A stretch of DNA of 64,000 bases. Source: Kribbella antiqua (lineage in GTDB: Bacteria > Actinomycetota > Actinomycetes > Propionibacteriales > Kribbellaceae). The stretch lies in contig NZ_SLWR01000002.1 of NCBI RefSeq assembly GCF_004345665.1, forward strand, positions 372,001 to 436,000, given 5' to 3'. Positions 8,922 through 17,769 of this stretch are shown in pieces; position 1 is the stretch's first letter, and each line of letters opens with the position of its first letter. A program made the position numbers and the translations under genes. The notes beneath the pieces were generated by a model that did no database searches, was not told where the DNA came from, and worked only from the letters and a program-made list of their open reading frames with translations.

Positions 8922-10589
8922 CTAGCCGAGGTGGACCGGTGCGGACGGTCCCCACGGAATCCCGATCAGGTACCACGCGACGTAGAACAGGGTCCAGGCG
9001 ACCAGGACGATGACGGTGTACGGCAGCATCATCGACACCACGGTGCCGATGCCCGCCTTCTTCCGGTACCGCTGGGAGACCAGCACGATGAACGGCAGGT
9101 AGACCATCAACGGGGTGATCACGTTGACCGGACCGTCGCCCACCCGGTACGCCGCGACGACGGTCTGCGGCGCGATGCCGAGCCGGTAGAACAGCGGCAC
9201 GAAGATCGGCGCCAGGATCGCCCACTTCGGGATCACCCCGGGCATGATCAGGTCGATGACCACGACCAGCAGGATGAAGCCGATCAGCAGTGGCAGGGCA
9301 CCGATGTCGGCCCGCTCCAGCAGGTCCGCCAGGCCGGTCGCCGCCAGCGTCGACATGTTGGTGTAGTTGAAGTAGGCAATGAACTGCGCGATCAGCAGCA
9401 TCAGGAAGATCAGTCCGCCCAGCCCGTTGAACGTCTTCACGATCGCGTTGATGACATTCGTACTGCCGGTCAGGGACTTCGCACCCCGGCCGTATCCCAG
9501 CCCGGCGGCCAGGAACAGCATCGAGATGATGAACAGCAGACTGCTCATGAACGGCGACGACCCGAAGATCTCGCCGGTGTCGGGGTTGCGCAGCGGTGCG
9601 CCCGGGATGAAGGTCAGCGCCGACACGATGGCGACGGCGACCAGCAGGTAGTAGACCGACCACCGGAGCCCGCGGGACTCCAGCGCCGTCTCCTCCTCGC
9701 TCGGCTGGTGGTCGAGGGGCGCGTCGGCCGGCGCCTCCGAAGGGTCGTACTTGCCGAGCCTCGGCTCCAGGATGCGCTCGGTGATGACGGTCATCACGAT
9801 TGCACAGAACAGCGTCGCCGCGATGCTGAAGTAGAAGTTGTGCGTGACGTTGAGGTGTACGTCGGGAGCGACCAGCGCAACCGTCTCGTTCGTGACCTCG
9901 GTGATGATGCCGTCGGCCGGGGTGATCAGGATGTTCACGAAAAAGGCCGCACTGACCCCGGCGTACGCCGCCGCGATACCGGCCAGCGGATGGCGGCCGA
10001 GCGACACGAAGGCCGCCGCGCCCAGCGGGATGAGGACCAGATAGCCGGCATCCGACGCCACGCTCGAGATGCCGCCGAGCAGGACGATGATGAAGGTGAT
10101 CGCGCCCTTGGGCGCGACTTTCACCATCTTGCGGATGAGTGCCGCGATCAGGCCTGCTTCCTCCGCGACACCGACCCCGATCATGGCGACCAGGATGACG
10201 GCGACCACCCCGAAGTCGTTGAAGTTCTGGACGGCGGTGGTGAACATGAACCGGATTCCGTCGCCGTTCAGCAGGCTCTCGGCGGTGATCGTCTCCTGAT
10301 GCACCTCGAAGTCGGGCACCGCCGGTGCCGGCGGTGCGTCGTTGCCGGGGACACTGCTGCCCTGGGGGTACTCGGGAGCGACCTCGACCGTCGCCGGTTC
10401 GGCGACCTCTGTCGTCACACTCGTACCTGCCCAGGACAGGATCTGGGAGGCGACGATCACGATGACGATGAGGCCCAGGAAGATCAGCGCCGGGTGCGGA
10501 ACTTTGTTGCCGACTCGCTCGATCCCGTCGAGGACCCGTTGCATTCCGCCGGCCTTGGCGGGTTGGTCGCCAACCGCCTTGGCGTTCAT
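8922..10589 (-). CDS. AbgT-family transporter
   Basis: A 555-residue polytopic protein of the AbgT (p-aminobenzoyl-glutamate transporter) family. Visible hallmarks include VGNKVPHPALIFLGLIVIV near the N-terminus, a periplasmic-side insert (about 60-120), the SDAGYLVLIPLGAAAF motif and GYGRGAKSLTGSTNV further on. E. coli AbgT imports p-aminobenzoyl-glutamate, a folate breakdown product; some relatives act as sulfonamide exporters. Its start overlaps the end of the aminopeptidase gene (10586-10589). A hydrolase plus AbgT recalls abgAB-abgT, although the hydrolase here is M17 rather than M20. Substrate remains unproven. Confidence 0.9.
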   Translation of the reverse strand: MNAKAVGDQPAKAGGMQRVLDGIERVGNKVPHPALIFLGLIVIVIVASQILSWAGTSVTTEVAEPATVEVAPEYPQGSSVPGNDAPPAPAVPDFEVHQETITAESLLNGDGIRFMFTTAVQNFNDFGVVAVILVAMIGVGVAEEAGLIAALIRKMVKVAPKGAITFIIVLLGGISSVASDAGYLVLIPLGAAAFVSLGRHPLAGIAAAYAGVSAAFFVNILITPADGIITEVTNETVALVAPDVHLNVTHNFYFSIAATLFCAIVMTVITERILEPRLGKYDPSEAPADAPLDHQPSEEETALESRGLRWSVYYLLVAVAIVSALTFIPGAPLRNPDTGEIFGSSPFMSSLLFIISMLFLAAGLGYGRGAKSLTGSTNVINAIVKTFNGLGGLIFLMLLIAQFIAYFNYTNMSTLAATGLADLLERADIGALPLLIGFILLVVVIDLIMPGVIPKWAILAPIFVPLFYRLGIAPQTVVAAYRVGDGPVNVITPLMVYLPFIVLVSQRYRKKAGIGTVVSMMLPYTVIVLVAWTLFYVAWYLIGIPWGPSAPVHLG

Positions 10590-12085
10590 GACGTGGCCGC
10601 GAACCGCAGGGCGAACTCGATCAGCAGCTTGGTGCCGAAGCCGGTCGCGCCCTTGTTCCGCCAGGTCCTCGGCGCCGGCAGCTGGGCGGTGCCCGCGATG
10701 TCGACGTGGGCCCAGGGCAAGCCGCCGACGAACTCCTCGAGGAACAGGGCGGCGGTGATGGATCCCGCATTGACGCCGCCCATGTTGGTGAGGTCGGCGA
10801 TCGACGAGTCGAGCTGGGACCGGTAGGACCGGTGCAGCGGAAGCTCCCAGACAGGCTCGTCGACGACCTCACCCGCGCGCTTCAGCTGCTCCACCACAGC
10901 CTGGCTGTTCCCCATCACGCCGGCGATCTCGACGCCGAACGTCCGCAGGCAGGCACCGGTCAGCGTCGCGATGTCGACGATCGCATCGACGGGCTCCTCG
11001 GTCGCCAGCGCCAGCCCGTCGGCCATGACGAGGCGCCCTTCCGCATCGGTGTTCAGCACCTCGACCGTCGTACCGTTGCGCATTCTCAGTACGTCGCCGA
11101 GCTTCATGGCCGAGCCGGACGGCATGTTGTCGGTGCACATCAGATATCCGGTGACGGCCGTCGTACAGCCGAGGTCCTTCAGCGCTGTCATCGAGGCGAG
11201 CACCGCGGCGGCGCCGGTCATGTCGTTCTTCATCTGCGCATGCGACTCGTCGCTCGGCTTCAGGCTGATACCGCCGGAGTCGTACATGACGCCCTTGCCG
11301 ATCAGGGCGATCCGGCCGGTCGGGTCCGCCGGCTCATAACGCAGCCGGATCATCCTGGGCGGCTCCACACTTCCCCGGTTGACGCCGAGCAGTCCGCCGC
11401 AGCCCAGCTCGATCAGCTCGTCCTTGCCGAAGACCTCGACCTCCAGGCCGGCCGCCGTACCGACGTCGACCGCGACCTCGGCCATCCGGACAGCAGACAG
11501 CGTGGTCGCCGGGCAGTTGGCCAGATCGCGGCCCAGAGAGCACGCCGCGGCGACGATCCGGCCGCGTTCGACGCCGAGTCCGGCAGCTTCGGCGTCCTCG
11601 TCGGATGCCACGACCAGAAGGGATTCGAGCGTAGGCCGGTCGGCATCGCGCCCGACGAAGTACCGCCAGCGAGCCAGCAGCACCCCTTCGGTCACGGCCT
11701 GGGCGAAGTCGCTCACGGAGACGCCGGCATCCTGGCTCGGGACCTCTACCGCGAGACGCCGGTGCCACGGCACCGCGCGGGCGAACTCCGCCGCCAGATC
11801 ACGCACAAGCGTCACGTCGGTCTCGCCCGGGGCGCCGGTCCCGATCGCGACCCGCACCGGCCCGTCGGATCGTGGCTGTACGAGCGTCTGCCCACGGCGA
11901 CCGGTGAAGCCGGCGGACGCCAAGGCAGCCGCGCCGATGCCGAGCTCGTCCGGCGGTTCCGCCTCGGCGGCAACCGGCACGGCCAGCGCATCCGCCTCGT
12001 CCTCGGCCTGCTTCAGCGATGCGACACCGACGTGAACCCGCTGCCGGGTCGAAGGAATCGCGTCGAAGTCTGTGGTCGTGTTCAC
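10586..12085 (-). CDS. pepA: Leucyl aminopeptidase (M17 family)
   Basis: The 499-residue protein has the M17 two-domain layout: an N-terminal macro-like domain to about residue 175 and a C-terminal dizinc peptidase domain. The signature NTDAEGRL lies at 345-352, and the metal and catalytic residues Lys264, Asp269 and Asp288 are in IGKGVMYDSGG and KNDMTGA. It removes N-terminal residues from peptides in the cytoplasm. A GTG start follows AAGGAG. The gene lies 30 bases after the DUF1269 gene and overlaps the AbgT gene by four bases, so peptide hydrolysis seems tied to the AbgT cargo. Confidence 0.92.
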   Translation of the reverse strand: MNTTTDFDAIPSTRQRVHVGVASLKQAEDEADALAVPVAAEAEPPDELGIGAAALASAGFTGRRGQTLVQPRSDGPVRVAIGTGAPGETDVTLVRDLAAEFARAVPWHRRLAVEVPSQDAGVSVSDFAQAVTEGVLLARWRYFVGRDADRPTLESLLVVASDEDAEAAGLGVERGRIVAAACSLGRDLANCPATTLSAVRMAEVAVDVGTAAGLEVEVFGKDELIELGCGGLLGVNRGSVEPPRMIRLRYEPADPTGRIALIGKGVMYDSGGISLKPSDESHAQMKNDMTGAAAVLASMTALKDLGCTTAVTGYLMCTDNMPSGSAMKLGDVLRMRNGTTVEVLNTDAEGRLVMADGLALATEEPVDAIVDIATLTGACLRTFGVEIAGVMGNSQAVVEQLKRAGEVVDEPVWELPLHRSYRSQLDSSIADLTNMGGVNAGSITAALFLEEFVGGLPWAHVDIAGTAQLPAPRTWRNKGATGFGTKLLIEFALRFAATS

Positions 12086-12115
12086 GAAAGCTCCTTCGGC
12101 CGGAGCGCACGGGAT

Positions 12116-12598
12116 TCAGCTCTGGAGAGCCTGGACGAGCTCGTCCTCGCGCTCCTTCGTCAGGTTGGTCTGGATGACCGTCGGCCCGAACGGCTTGAGG
12201 GCGTCGACCACGCGGTCGACCGTGGCCGACCGGGCGAGCAGGAACACCGCCGCCTTGCCGTCCTGCAGCTGCTGCCCGACCTCTTTGATCAGGTCGTCGT
12301 TGATGCCGACGTCGGTGAGCTTGCCGGCGATCGCGCCCGAGGCCGCACCGACGGCCAGGCCGGCGATCGGATTCATGAAGATCAGGCCGATCACCGTGCC
12401 CCACAGCGCGCCGCTCGCGGCAGCCGGCCCGGTCAGGCTCATCGTCTGCTGGATGCGGAGCTTGCCCTTGTCGTCCCGGTAGGCGTACGCCGCGTCCTCA
12501 CGCTGCAACAGCTGCTGTTTCGCCAGCTCTTCGGTCAGCTGGATGACGCGCTCGGCGTCCTCGCGACTGTCCAGACCGAGCACCACCAAATGGGTCAT
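12116..12598 (-). CDS. DUF1269-family protein
   Basis: A 160-residue protein beginning MTHLVVLGLDSREDAERV. Its layout is that of the DUF1269 (COG4803) family: an N-terminal alpha/beta half, a central glycine/alanine-rich hydrophobic hairpin (GALWGTVIGLIFMNPIAGLAVG, two short spans at about 63-95) and a C-terminal half ending LTKEREDELVQAL. The function of this family is unknown. The start follows GAGGAA. It is the first gene after the LuxR-type regulator (76-base gap) and probably leads the aminopeptidase/transporter transcript. Confidence 0.8.
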   Translation of the reverse strand: MTHLVVLGLDSREDAERVIQLTEELAKQQLLQREDAAYAYRDDKGKLRIQQTMSLTGPAAASGALWGTVIGLIFMNPIAGLAVGAASGAIAGKLTDVGINDDLIKEVGQQLQDGKAAVFLLARSATVDRVVDALKPFGPTVIQTNLTKEREDELVQALQS

Positions 12599-12674
12599 GT
12601 CGGATTCCTCCAGGTTTGTCCTCCGATCAGGGTGAGGCGCAGACCGATTCCCTGGATCACCTGTTGCGGGTGAG

Positions 12675-15332
12675 CTACAGCAGGCCGACGGAACGGGCGA
12701 CTCGGAGGGCGGCGGAACGCTTCTCGACGCCGAGCTTGCGGTACAGCGAGATCAGGTGCGTCTTGACCGTGTTCTCGGTGATGAACAGTGCCTGGGCGAT
12801 CTCGGCGTACGAGCTGCCGAGCGCGAGCTGGTCGAGCACATCCGCCTCGCGCGCGGTCAGCCGGATCCGGGCTCCGCTGACGACAGCGTCGAGACGACGC
12901 GGCGGCCGGGTGTGCGCGTCCGGCCGGGTCCGGGCCAGCAGCGTCATCCCGCCGGCCTCGCCCCAGGCCGCCTGGTAGCCGGCCAGCTTCTCCAGTGCGA
13001 CCGCGGCGAACGGATGGGGGTTCGGGCCGTTGACATGCCTGCGCAACAGCTCCAGGAAGGCAGGTTCGCGGCCGGCCGGGATGAGCGCGTGCAGCATGCG
13101 CTGCGGCGTGACGCGGTTCAGCGTGTCCACCAAGGCAGCTTCCGCGGCCGGCTCGTCTCCGGCCCGTCCCAGCAGGACGGTTCGGAACGAGGCCGCCGCA
13201 ACGCCCAGCGGTGAATAGACGTCCGGTCGGTCGAGCACGCCGTCGATCAGCTTCAGGGTGGTCTGAGTGTCCCCGTGGACGATCGACGTCATCGCCCGGA
13301 TCAGCTCGGCCTCAACTGTGTTGCCGGTCTGCTCGAGCACCTTCACCTGGGTCCCGGCGCCGGACTGGTCCCCGACCAGGATCGCCAGCCGGAACCGCAG
13401 CAAGGCCAGGTCCCGGGACAGGTACGACGGCATCGGACCGGCCGAGGCAGGATCGGTGGTGAGCTCGGTCAGTGCCTCGTCCAGACGCCCCACCTCGATC
13501 AGGAGGACGGATCGCAACATCGCACGCAGAGCTGCGACCACCGTGTCCGAGCCGGCGACGTCGGTCGCCGCGACGAGCTGGTGGTAGTGCCATGCGGTGT
13601 CCAGGTCGAGCTCACTCAGTGCCGCGAACCCCAGCACCACCTGGGCGCGGACGGCATACTCCTGCGGAAGTCCCCGGTCTCCCCCGGCGTCGAGAGCAGC
13701 CCGCGCCGATCGGGCTGCGTTCTGGACCTGGCCTCGTACATAGTGCACGACTGCCCGGTGTGCGAGTCCACCGGCGACGAGCCGGTGATGGCCCGCCACC
13801 CGCGCCGTGACAAGAGCCTCGTCCAGATGACCGAGCGCCGCGTCCAGTTCACCGGCCCAGGTCTCCGCAGCCGCGAGTTCGATCATCAACCAGGCCAGCC
13901 GCTCAGGTCCGAGCACGGCGCGAGGCCGCCCGTAGCCGTCCGTCGGTGCGAGTGCAAGCAAAGACCGTGCCCGCCCGATCGCCGCGTGTACGTCGTACCA
14001 GCCGTAGCGGGACTCCCAGAGGCGCAGCAGTACGGCGTCCGCGGTCAGCGCGTCGTCGTCGGGCGTCACCGGATCGGCCTCGGTTGCCTGGTCGTCGGCC
14101 GAAGCCGCGTCAAGAACCGCGCCGGCGACGTCCCCGGTGATTCGCCGCCACAGGCCGCGGACGCCGATCAGGTGCGGGTGCTGGTCGACGTAACCGGCCG
14201 GGAGTGCCTCGAAGGCGGCCGCGACGAGACCGGACTCACCGGCGGCCAGGATGGCCGGCCCGTGGCCGAGCAGGATTCGTTCGATCACGGCCGCGTCATC
14301 GGCCCCCAGGGCGCTGCGCAGCGCGGCCTCGCTGTCACCGCGGTTCTCGTAGTACAGGGCTGAGCGATGCTGCGCGGCGACGACCAGGCGCCGGTCCTCG
14401 TCGCTGACCGCGACCCGTCGCCGCAGCAGCTCCACGAGCAGGGGGTGGTATCGATAGAGCGGGTCACCGCCGGGGTCATCGGCGTACGCCGTCACCAGGA
14501 GCCCGTTGCCGGCCAGATCCGCGAGGATCGAGCCGGCCTCGGCGTCATCGCTCAGCATGGTGGCCAGGTGGCCGGTCAACGACGTGGCGCCGAAGGTGCT
14601 GAGCAGCATCGCCTGGACCCGCTCGTCGAGCGTACTCAACGTTTCACCGAGGAGGAGGTCCAGCACCGGCTGCTGATTGCTCAGGGGCCACACGGCATCA
14701 CCGGATGCCTGCAGCGTCCGGGCGGCGAGGACCAGCGCGGCGGCCCAGCCGGCCGTCTTCTCCTGGAACAGCGTGATGTCGTCCGCCGTGGCGTGCTGGG
14801 CATGCGCCTGCACGAGTGCCGTGGCTTCCGCATCGTTGAACCGCAGATCCCGCGAGCGCAAGGTCAACGCCAGTCCCCTGAGCTCCAGCTCGGACACCGG
14901 CAGCGGGAGGTCGTACCGGGTGGCGAGTAGGAGCCGGACCGCCTGAGGCGACTGCTGCAGGACACGCGAGACCTGGGCAACGGTCGAGGCCGGGAGCAGA
15001 TGAGCGTCATCGACGACGATCGGATCCGGCACCGTCCGTTCGTCGACGCCGTCCACCCGCTCGAGCACCCCGCCGAGCGAGCTGGGTGTCTGGCCAGGCA
15101 CCCAGATCACCGGCTGCCCGGACCTCCGCCGACGCGCCACCCAGTCCGACAGCAGCACCGTCTTGCCGGTGCCGGCCGGCGCCACCACCATGGTCAGCGA
15201 TGACCGAACGCCGAGGTCGAGAGCAGAATGGAGCCGCTCACGGGTCACCAGCGTGAGCGGCGGCCGCGGGATCCTCCCGCTGGCCGGACGCCGCAGTTCC
15301 TCGTGTGCTCCCTCTGGCGTCGGGGTGGTCAC
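12675..15332 (-). CDS. MalT-like (LAL-type) LuxR family transcriptional regulator
   Basis: An 885-residue regulator. The N-terminal ATPase domain has a Walker A motif APAGTGKT at 51-58 and a Walker B region IVVDDAHLL. The middle 450 residues are helical repeats of TPR type. The last 65 residues form a LuxR helix-turn-helix (LTAREADVLDQLALG, then ITENTVKTHLISLYRKLGV). Such proteins are ATP-dependent activators that respond to small effectors. GTG is the likely start, behind GGGAGGG. It precedes the DUF1269/aminopeptidase/AbgT operon on the same strand, so control of that operon is a reasonable guess. Confidence 0.9.
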   Translation of the reverse strand: MTTPTPEGAHEELRRPASGRIPRPPLTLVTRERLHSALDLGVRSSLTMVVAPAGTGKTVLLSDWVARRRRSGQPVIWVPGQTPSSLGGVLERVDGVDERTVPDPIVVDDAHLLPASTVAQVSRVLQQSPQAVRLLLATRYDLPLPVSELELRGLALTLRSRDLRFNDAEATALVQAHAQHATADDITLFQEKTAGWAAALVLAARTLQASGDAVWPLSNQQPVLDLLLGETLSTLDERVQAMLLSTFGATSLTGHLATMLSDDAEAGSILADLAGNGLLVTAYADDPGGDPLYRYHPLLVELLRRRVAVSDEDRRLVVAAQHRSALYYENRGDSEAALRSALGADDAAVIERILLGHGPAILAAGESGLVAAAFEALPAGYVDQHPHLIGVRGLWRRITGDVAGAVLDAASADDQATEADPVTPDDDALTADAVLLRLWESRYGWYDVHAAIGRARSLLALAPTDGYGRPRAVLGPERLAWLMIELAAAETWAGELDAALGHLDEALVTARVAGHHRLVAGGLAHRAVVHYVRGQVQNAARSARAALDAGGDRGLPQEYAVRAQVVLGFAALSELDLDTAWHYHQLVAATDVAGSDTVVAALRAMLRSVLLIEVGRLDEALTELTTDPASAGPMPSYLSRDLALLRFRLAILVGDQSGAGTQVKVLEQTGNTVEAELIRAMTSIVHGDTQTTLKLIDGVLDRPDVYSPLGVAAASFRTVLLGRAGDEPAAEAALVDTLNRVTPQRMLHALIPAGREPAFLELLRRHVNGPNPHPFAAVALEKLAGYQAAWGEAGGMTLLARTRPDAHTRPPRRLDAVVSGARIRLTAREADVLDQLALGSSYAEIAQALFITENTVKTHLISLYRKLGVEKRSAALRVARSVGLL

Positions 15333-15353
15333 ACCGTCGTCCCTCCCCTGGCC

Positions 15354-15391
15354 GACGCGTTTCTCCCAAATTTAAACGAGACTAACGCGTC
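15354..15391. promoter_or_regulatory. Inverted repeat upstream of the LuxR-type gene
   Basis: GACGCGTT (15354-15361) and AACGCGTC (15384-15391) are a perfect 8-base inverted repeat around an AT-richer centre that includes AATTTAAAC. It lies 22-59 bases upstream of the regulator's GTG and just past the stop of the cytochrome gene. It could be an autoregulatory operator or part of a weak terminator for the cytochrome gene. No protein can be assigned from sequence. Confidence 0.35.
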
Positions 15392-15423
15392 CAGGACGGC
15401 AGCGGCAGGGTCACTCGCCTGCT

Positions 15424-16269
15424 TCAATCCTTCGTATGCGAGGGCTTGTGTGCGACCCGGGGCACCTTCGCACCGATCCATACCGCGACGGCGACCAGCG
15501 AGCCGATCCCGATCAGCCATCCCCAGAGGCCTTCGGAAACAGGCCCGAGCCGGCCGAGTCCGAAGCCACCCGGATCGTGCTGTTGCTGCAGGCTGACGAT
15601 GTAGGCGATGACGGCACGCTTGTCCTCGGGCAGCAGCACAGCGTCCGAGAAGACGGGCATCTGCTGTGGGCCGGTGAGCATCGCCTGATACATGTTCCGC
15701 GGCGTCGTCCCCATCAGCGACGGCGCATAGCGACCGTTCGGTAGCGCACCACCTCGACCGGAGAAGTTGTGGCACGCGGTGCAGTTCGTCCGGAACAGTT
15801 CGCCCCCGCGAACGATCTCCTGCTGCGTCGCCTGACTGACGTCGTACGCCTGCTCCGCAGGTACCGCGGGTCCCGGCGCAAGGGATGCGATGTACGCCGC
15901 CAACGCGGCGATCTCCTGCTCCGAGTACACCGGAGGCTTCGGCGGCAGCTGGGCACCGGTCTGCGCGGCCGGCATCCGGCCTGTGCTGACCTGGAAGTCG
16001 ACCGCGGCCGCGCCGACGCCGATGAGAGACGGTCCGGTCACCCGTCCTTCGCCGTTGGTCCCACCTTCGGCCTGCAGACCGTGGCAGCTGGAGCAGCCGA
16101 CAGCGAACAGCCGCCTGCCTTCCTCGATCTGCTGCGACTGCGGTCCGTCCGCACCCACTGCGCCGCCCGGTAGCAGTACGGCGTACGCCAGACCGACCGT
16201 CAGCAGCGCCGCACCGATCACAAGCGCCTTGGCGGCCCTCCCCCGACGCAACGGCCGTGCATCGCGCAT
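15424..16269 (-). CDS. QcrC-like dihaem cytochrome c, not beside qcrA/qcrB
   Basis: A 281-residue protein with an N-terminal membrane segment (about 14-34), two class-I cytochrome c domains with haem motifs CSSCH (59-63) and CTACH (163-167), and a C-terminal membrane segment near 245-268 followed by a basic tail. This is the layout of QcrC, the dihaem cytochrome c subunit of the actinobacterial cytochrome bc1-aa3 supercomplex. ATG 16269 behind GGGAGGTGCGGAG is better than an ATG 11 codons upstream. The usual ctaE-qcrC-qcrA-qcrB neighbours are absent, so this may be a second copy or a specialised electron carrier. Confidence 0.85.
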   Translation of the reverse strand: MRDARPLRRGRAAKALVIGAALLTVGLAYAVLLPGGAVGADGPQSQQIEEGRRLFAVGCSSCHGLQAEGGTNGEGRVTGPSLIGVGAAAVDFQVSTGRMPAAQTGAQLPPKPPVYSEQEIAALAAYIASLAPGPAVPAEQAYDVSQATQQEIVRGGELFRTNCTACHNFSGRGGALPNGRYAPSLMGTTPRNMYQAMLTGPQQMPVFSDAVLLPEDKRAVIAYIVSLQQQHDPGGFGLGRLGPVSEGLWGWLIGIGSLVAVAVWIGAKVPRVAHKPSHTKD

Positions 16270-16357
16270 CTCCGCACCTCCCAGCCGGCTGGTGCGGGAC
16301 AAGCTGGCACGACTACCTGGCGGTTGGGATCCCCCGGTTCGGGCGAGACCGGTTGGC

Positions 16358-16873
16358 TCAGCGTGCGTCGCGCTTCGCCTGGCGGCGTGCTCCAGCGGCC
16401 CGGGACGACGCGTCCTTCTTCAATCCGCCGGTGGTCTTCGTCGCCCGAGCCGCCCTGGTGCTCGCTTCCGGTTTCGTGCCGGCTTCCGGTTTCGGCGCAT
16501 CGATGGGCCGCGATGGAGCACCGAGCTTCGCCGACCTCGCCGCTTCGATCCGCTCGGTGCGAAGCGCCATCGACGCGCGGTTCGCCGCCACGGCGACTTC
16601 CCGGCTCACCCTCGCCAGCGCCGACTCGAACAGCTCCGCCTTGTCGCGATCCCGCTGGTTCTTGGCGTAGGACATCCCCCGGCCACCCGCGGGTTCGACG
16701 GCGGCGCTCGCTGCCCGCCGGTAGTTCTTCACGTACTTGGTCCGAGCCCGCCGGATTCGCTGGTGCAGGTCGAGAAGCTCGTCTTCGTCCAGGCCCTTCA
16801 GCACGTCCCGTTCGGTCTCAGCCACCAGCACGCGCTCGGGATCCGTCAACGAGTTCAGCAAGCCTTGGTTCAT
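16358..16873 (-). CDS. Hypothetical protein with a basic Ala/Lys/Arg tail
   Basis: This 171-residue product starts MNQGLLNSLTDPERVLVAET behind GGAG. The first 110 residues are charged and probably helical (RDVLKGLDEDELLDLHQRIRR). The last 55 are low in complexity and rich in Ala, Lys, Arg and Pro, like the tails of actinobacterial DNA-binding proteins. No named domain is recognised. Nucleic-acid binding is only a suggestion from composition. It is a single gene between the cytochrome and the deacetylase-like gene. Confidence 0.6.
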   Translation of the reverse strand: MNQGLLNSLTDPERVLVAETERDVLKGLDEDELLDLHQRIRRARTKYVKNYRRAASAAVEPAGGRGMSYAKNQRDRDKAELFESALARVSREVAVAANRASMALRTERIEAARSAKLGAPSRPIDAPKPEAGTKPEASTRAARATKTTGGLKKDASSRAAGARRQAKRDAR

Positions 16874-16934
16874 CGCACTCTCCTGCCGCCAAACGCAGCC
16901 TACGTCTGCGCCCGAGGCCCGTCGAGACCCACGG

Positions 16935-17696
16935 TCAGTCCGTGAAGGCGTTGCGCATGGAGACCAGGTTGATGCCTTCGTTCTCGATTGTTTTGCGGAT
17001 TTCGGGGTCGGTGACGATGGCTTGGTCGGAGAGGCGGTATTCCTCGGCCCAGCGGTAGGTCTCGGTGCCGGGGGCGGTCAGCGCGGCGAGTTCGGGCTCC
17101 GCGACGGCGCAGTGGGTGACCAGCAGATGCACGCCTGGCGTCAGGCCGGCGAGGTAGGCGAGCATCCAGGGCTTCTTGGTTGCCGCGTCCCGGTCGCTCA
17201 GGATCTCGATCGAGGCGAACCGCCGCGACTCCACCGGCCCGTAGATGTACGGCTTGCCGGCGGCGCTCGCGATCTCGTCGTACGCATCCGGCGCACTCTC
17301 GCCCATGTGGACGTCGAGGTAATGAATGTCGAGTCCCTCTGCGGCGAACTTAGCCACCTGGGCGGACAGTTCGCGTACGGCGTCCTGACGGGTGATCGAA
17401 GCCCGGGCCTCGGCCACCGTCCGGAAGAACGTTCCGTCTGCACCCACGAGCGAGGGTCCATCAGTCAGCGGCCGCCACCGCAGATAGTCCCATTCGCAGG
17501 TCAGCGTCTGATGGACGCCGAGCGGAATCCCCGACGAGCGCGCGAGCGCCGCGGCCTCGGTGAACCACGGACACGCTGCCATGGTGGAAGCCTGCGTCAG
17601 GATCCCCTCCTGGTACGCGCGCAGTGTGCCGACGTTGACGGCATGACACATGCCGAAGTCGTCACCTTGAACGATCAGACGAATGTCACCAGCCAC
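16935..17696 (-). CDS. ChbG/YdjC-family carbohydrate deacetylase-like protein
   Basis: About 253 residues with the ChbG/YdjC fold: QGDDFGMCHAVN near the N-terminus supplies the metal-binding Asp pair, and GVHQTLT and IHYLDVHMG supply further His/Asp ligands. THCAVAEPEL lies toward the end. ChbG deacetylates chito-oligosaccharides; other members act on unknown acetylated sugars. I chose GTG 17696, five bases after GGGAG; the open frame reaches a TTG seven codons further up. It stands alone, convergent with nothing, downstream of the L-2-hydroxyglutarate oxidase gene. Confidence 0.8.
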   Translation of the reverse strand: MAGDIRLIVQGDDFGMCHAVNVGTLRAYQEGILTQASTMAACPWFTEAAALARSSGIPLGVHQTLTCEWDYLRWRPLTDGPSLVGADGTFFRTVAEARASITRQDAVRELSAQVAKFAAEGLDIHYLDVHMGESAPDAYDEIASAAGKPYIYGPVESRRFASIEILSDRDAATKKPWMLAYLAGLTPGVHLLVTHCAVAEPELAALTAPGTETYRWAEEYRLSDQAIVTDPEIRKTIENEGINLVSMRNAFTD

Positions 17697-17769
17697 GTGC
17701 ACTCCCGTGATCAGCAAAGGAACGGAAGCCGACCGTACCTCACCTCGATGACGAGATCGTTGCGGCTGT

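Noticed and set aside
8187..10826. Open frame of 879 codons on the plus strand
   Set aside because: It is fully antisense to the AbgT and DASS transporter genes. Its product is dominated by Arg, Gln, Asp and His, as expected from reading a high-GC gene backwards.
10706..12673. Open frame of 655 codons on the plus strand
   Set aside because: It is antisense to the aminopeptidase and DUF1269 genes, both of which have clear family motifs.
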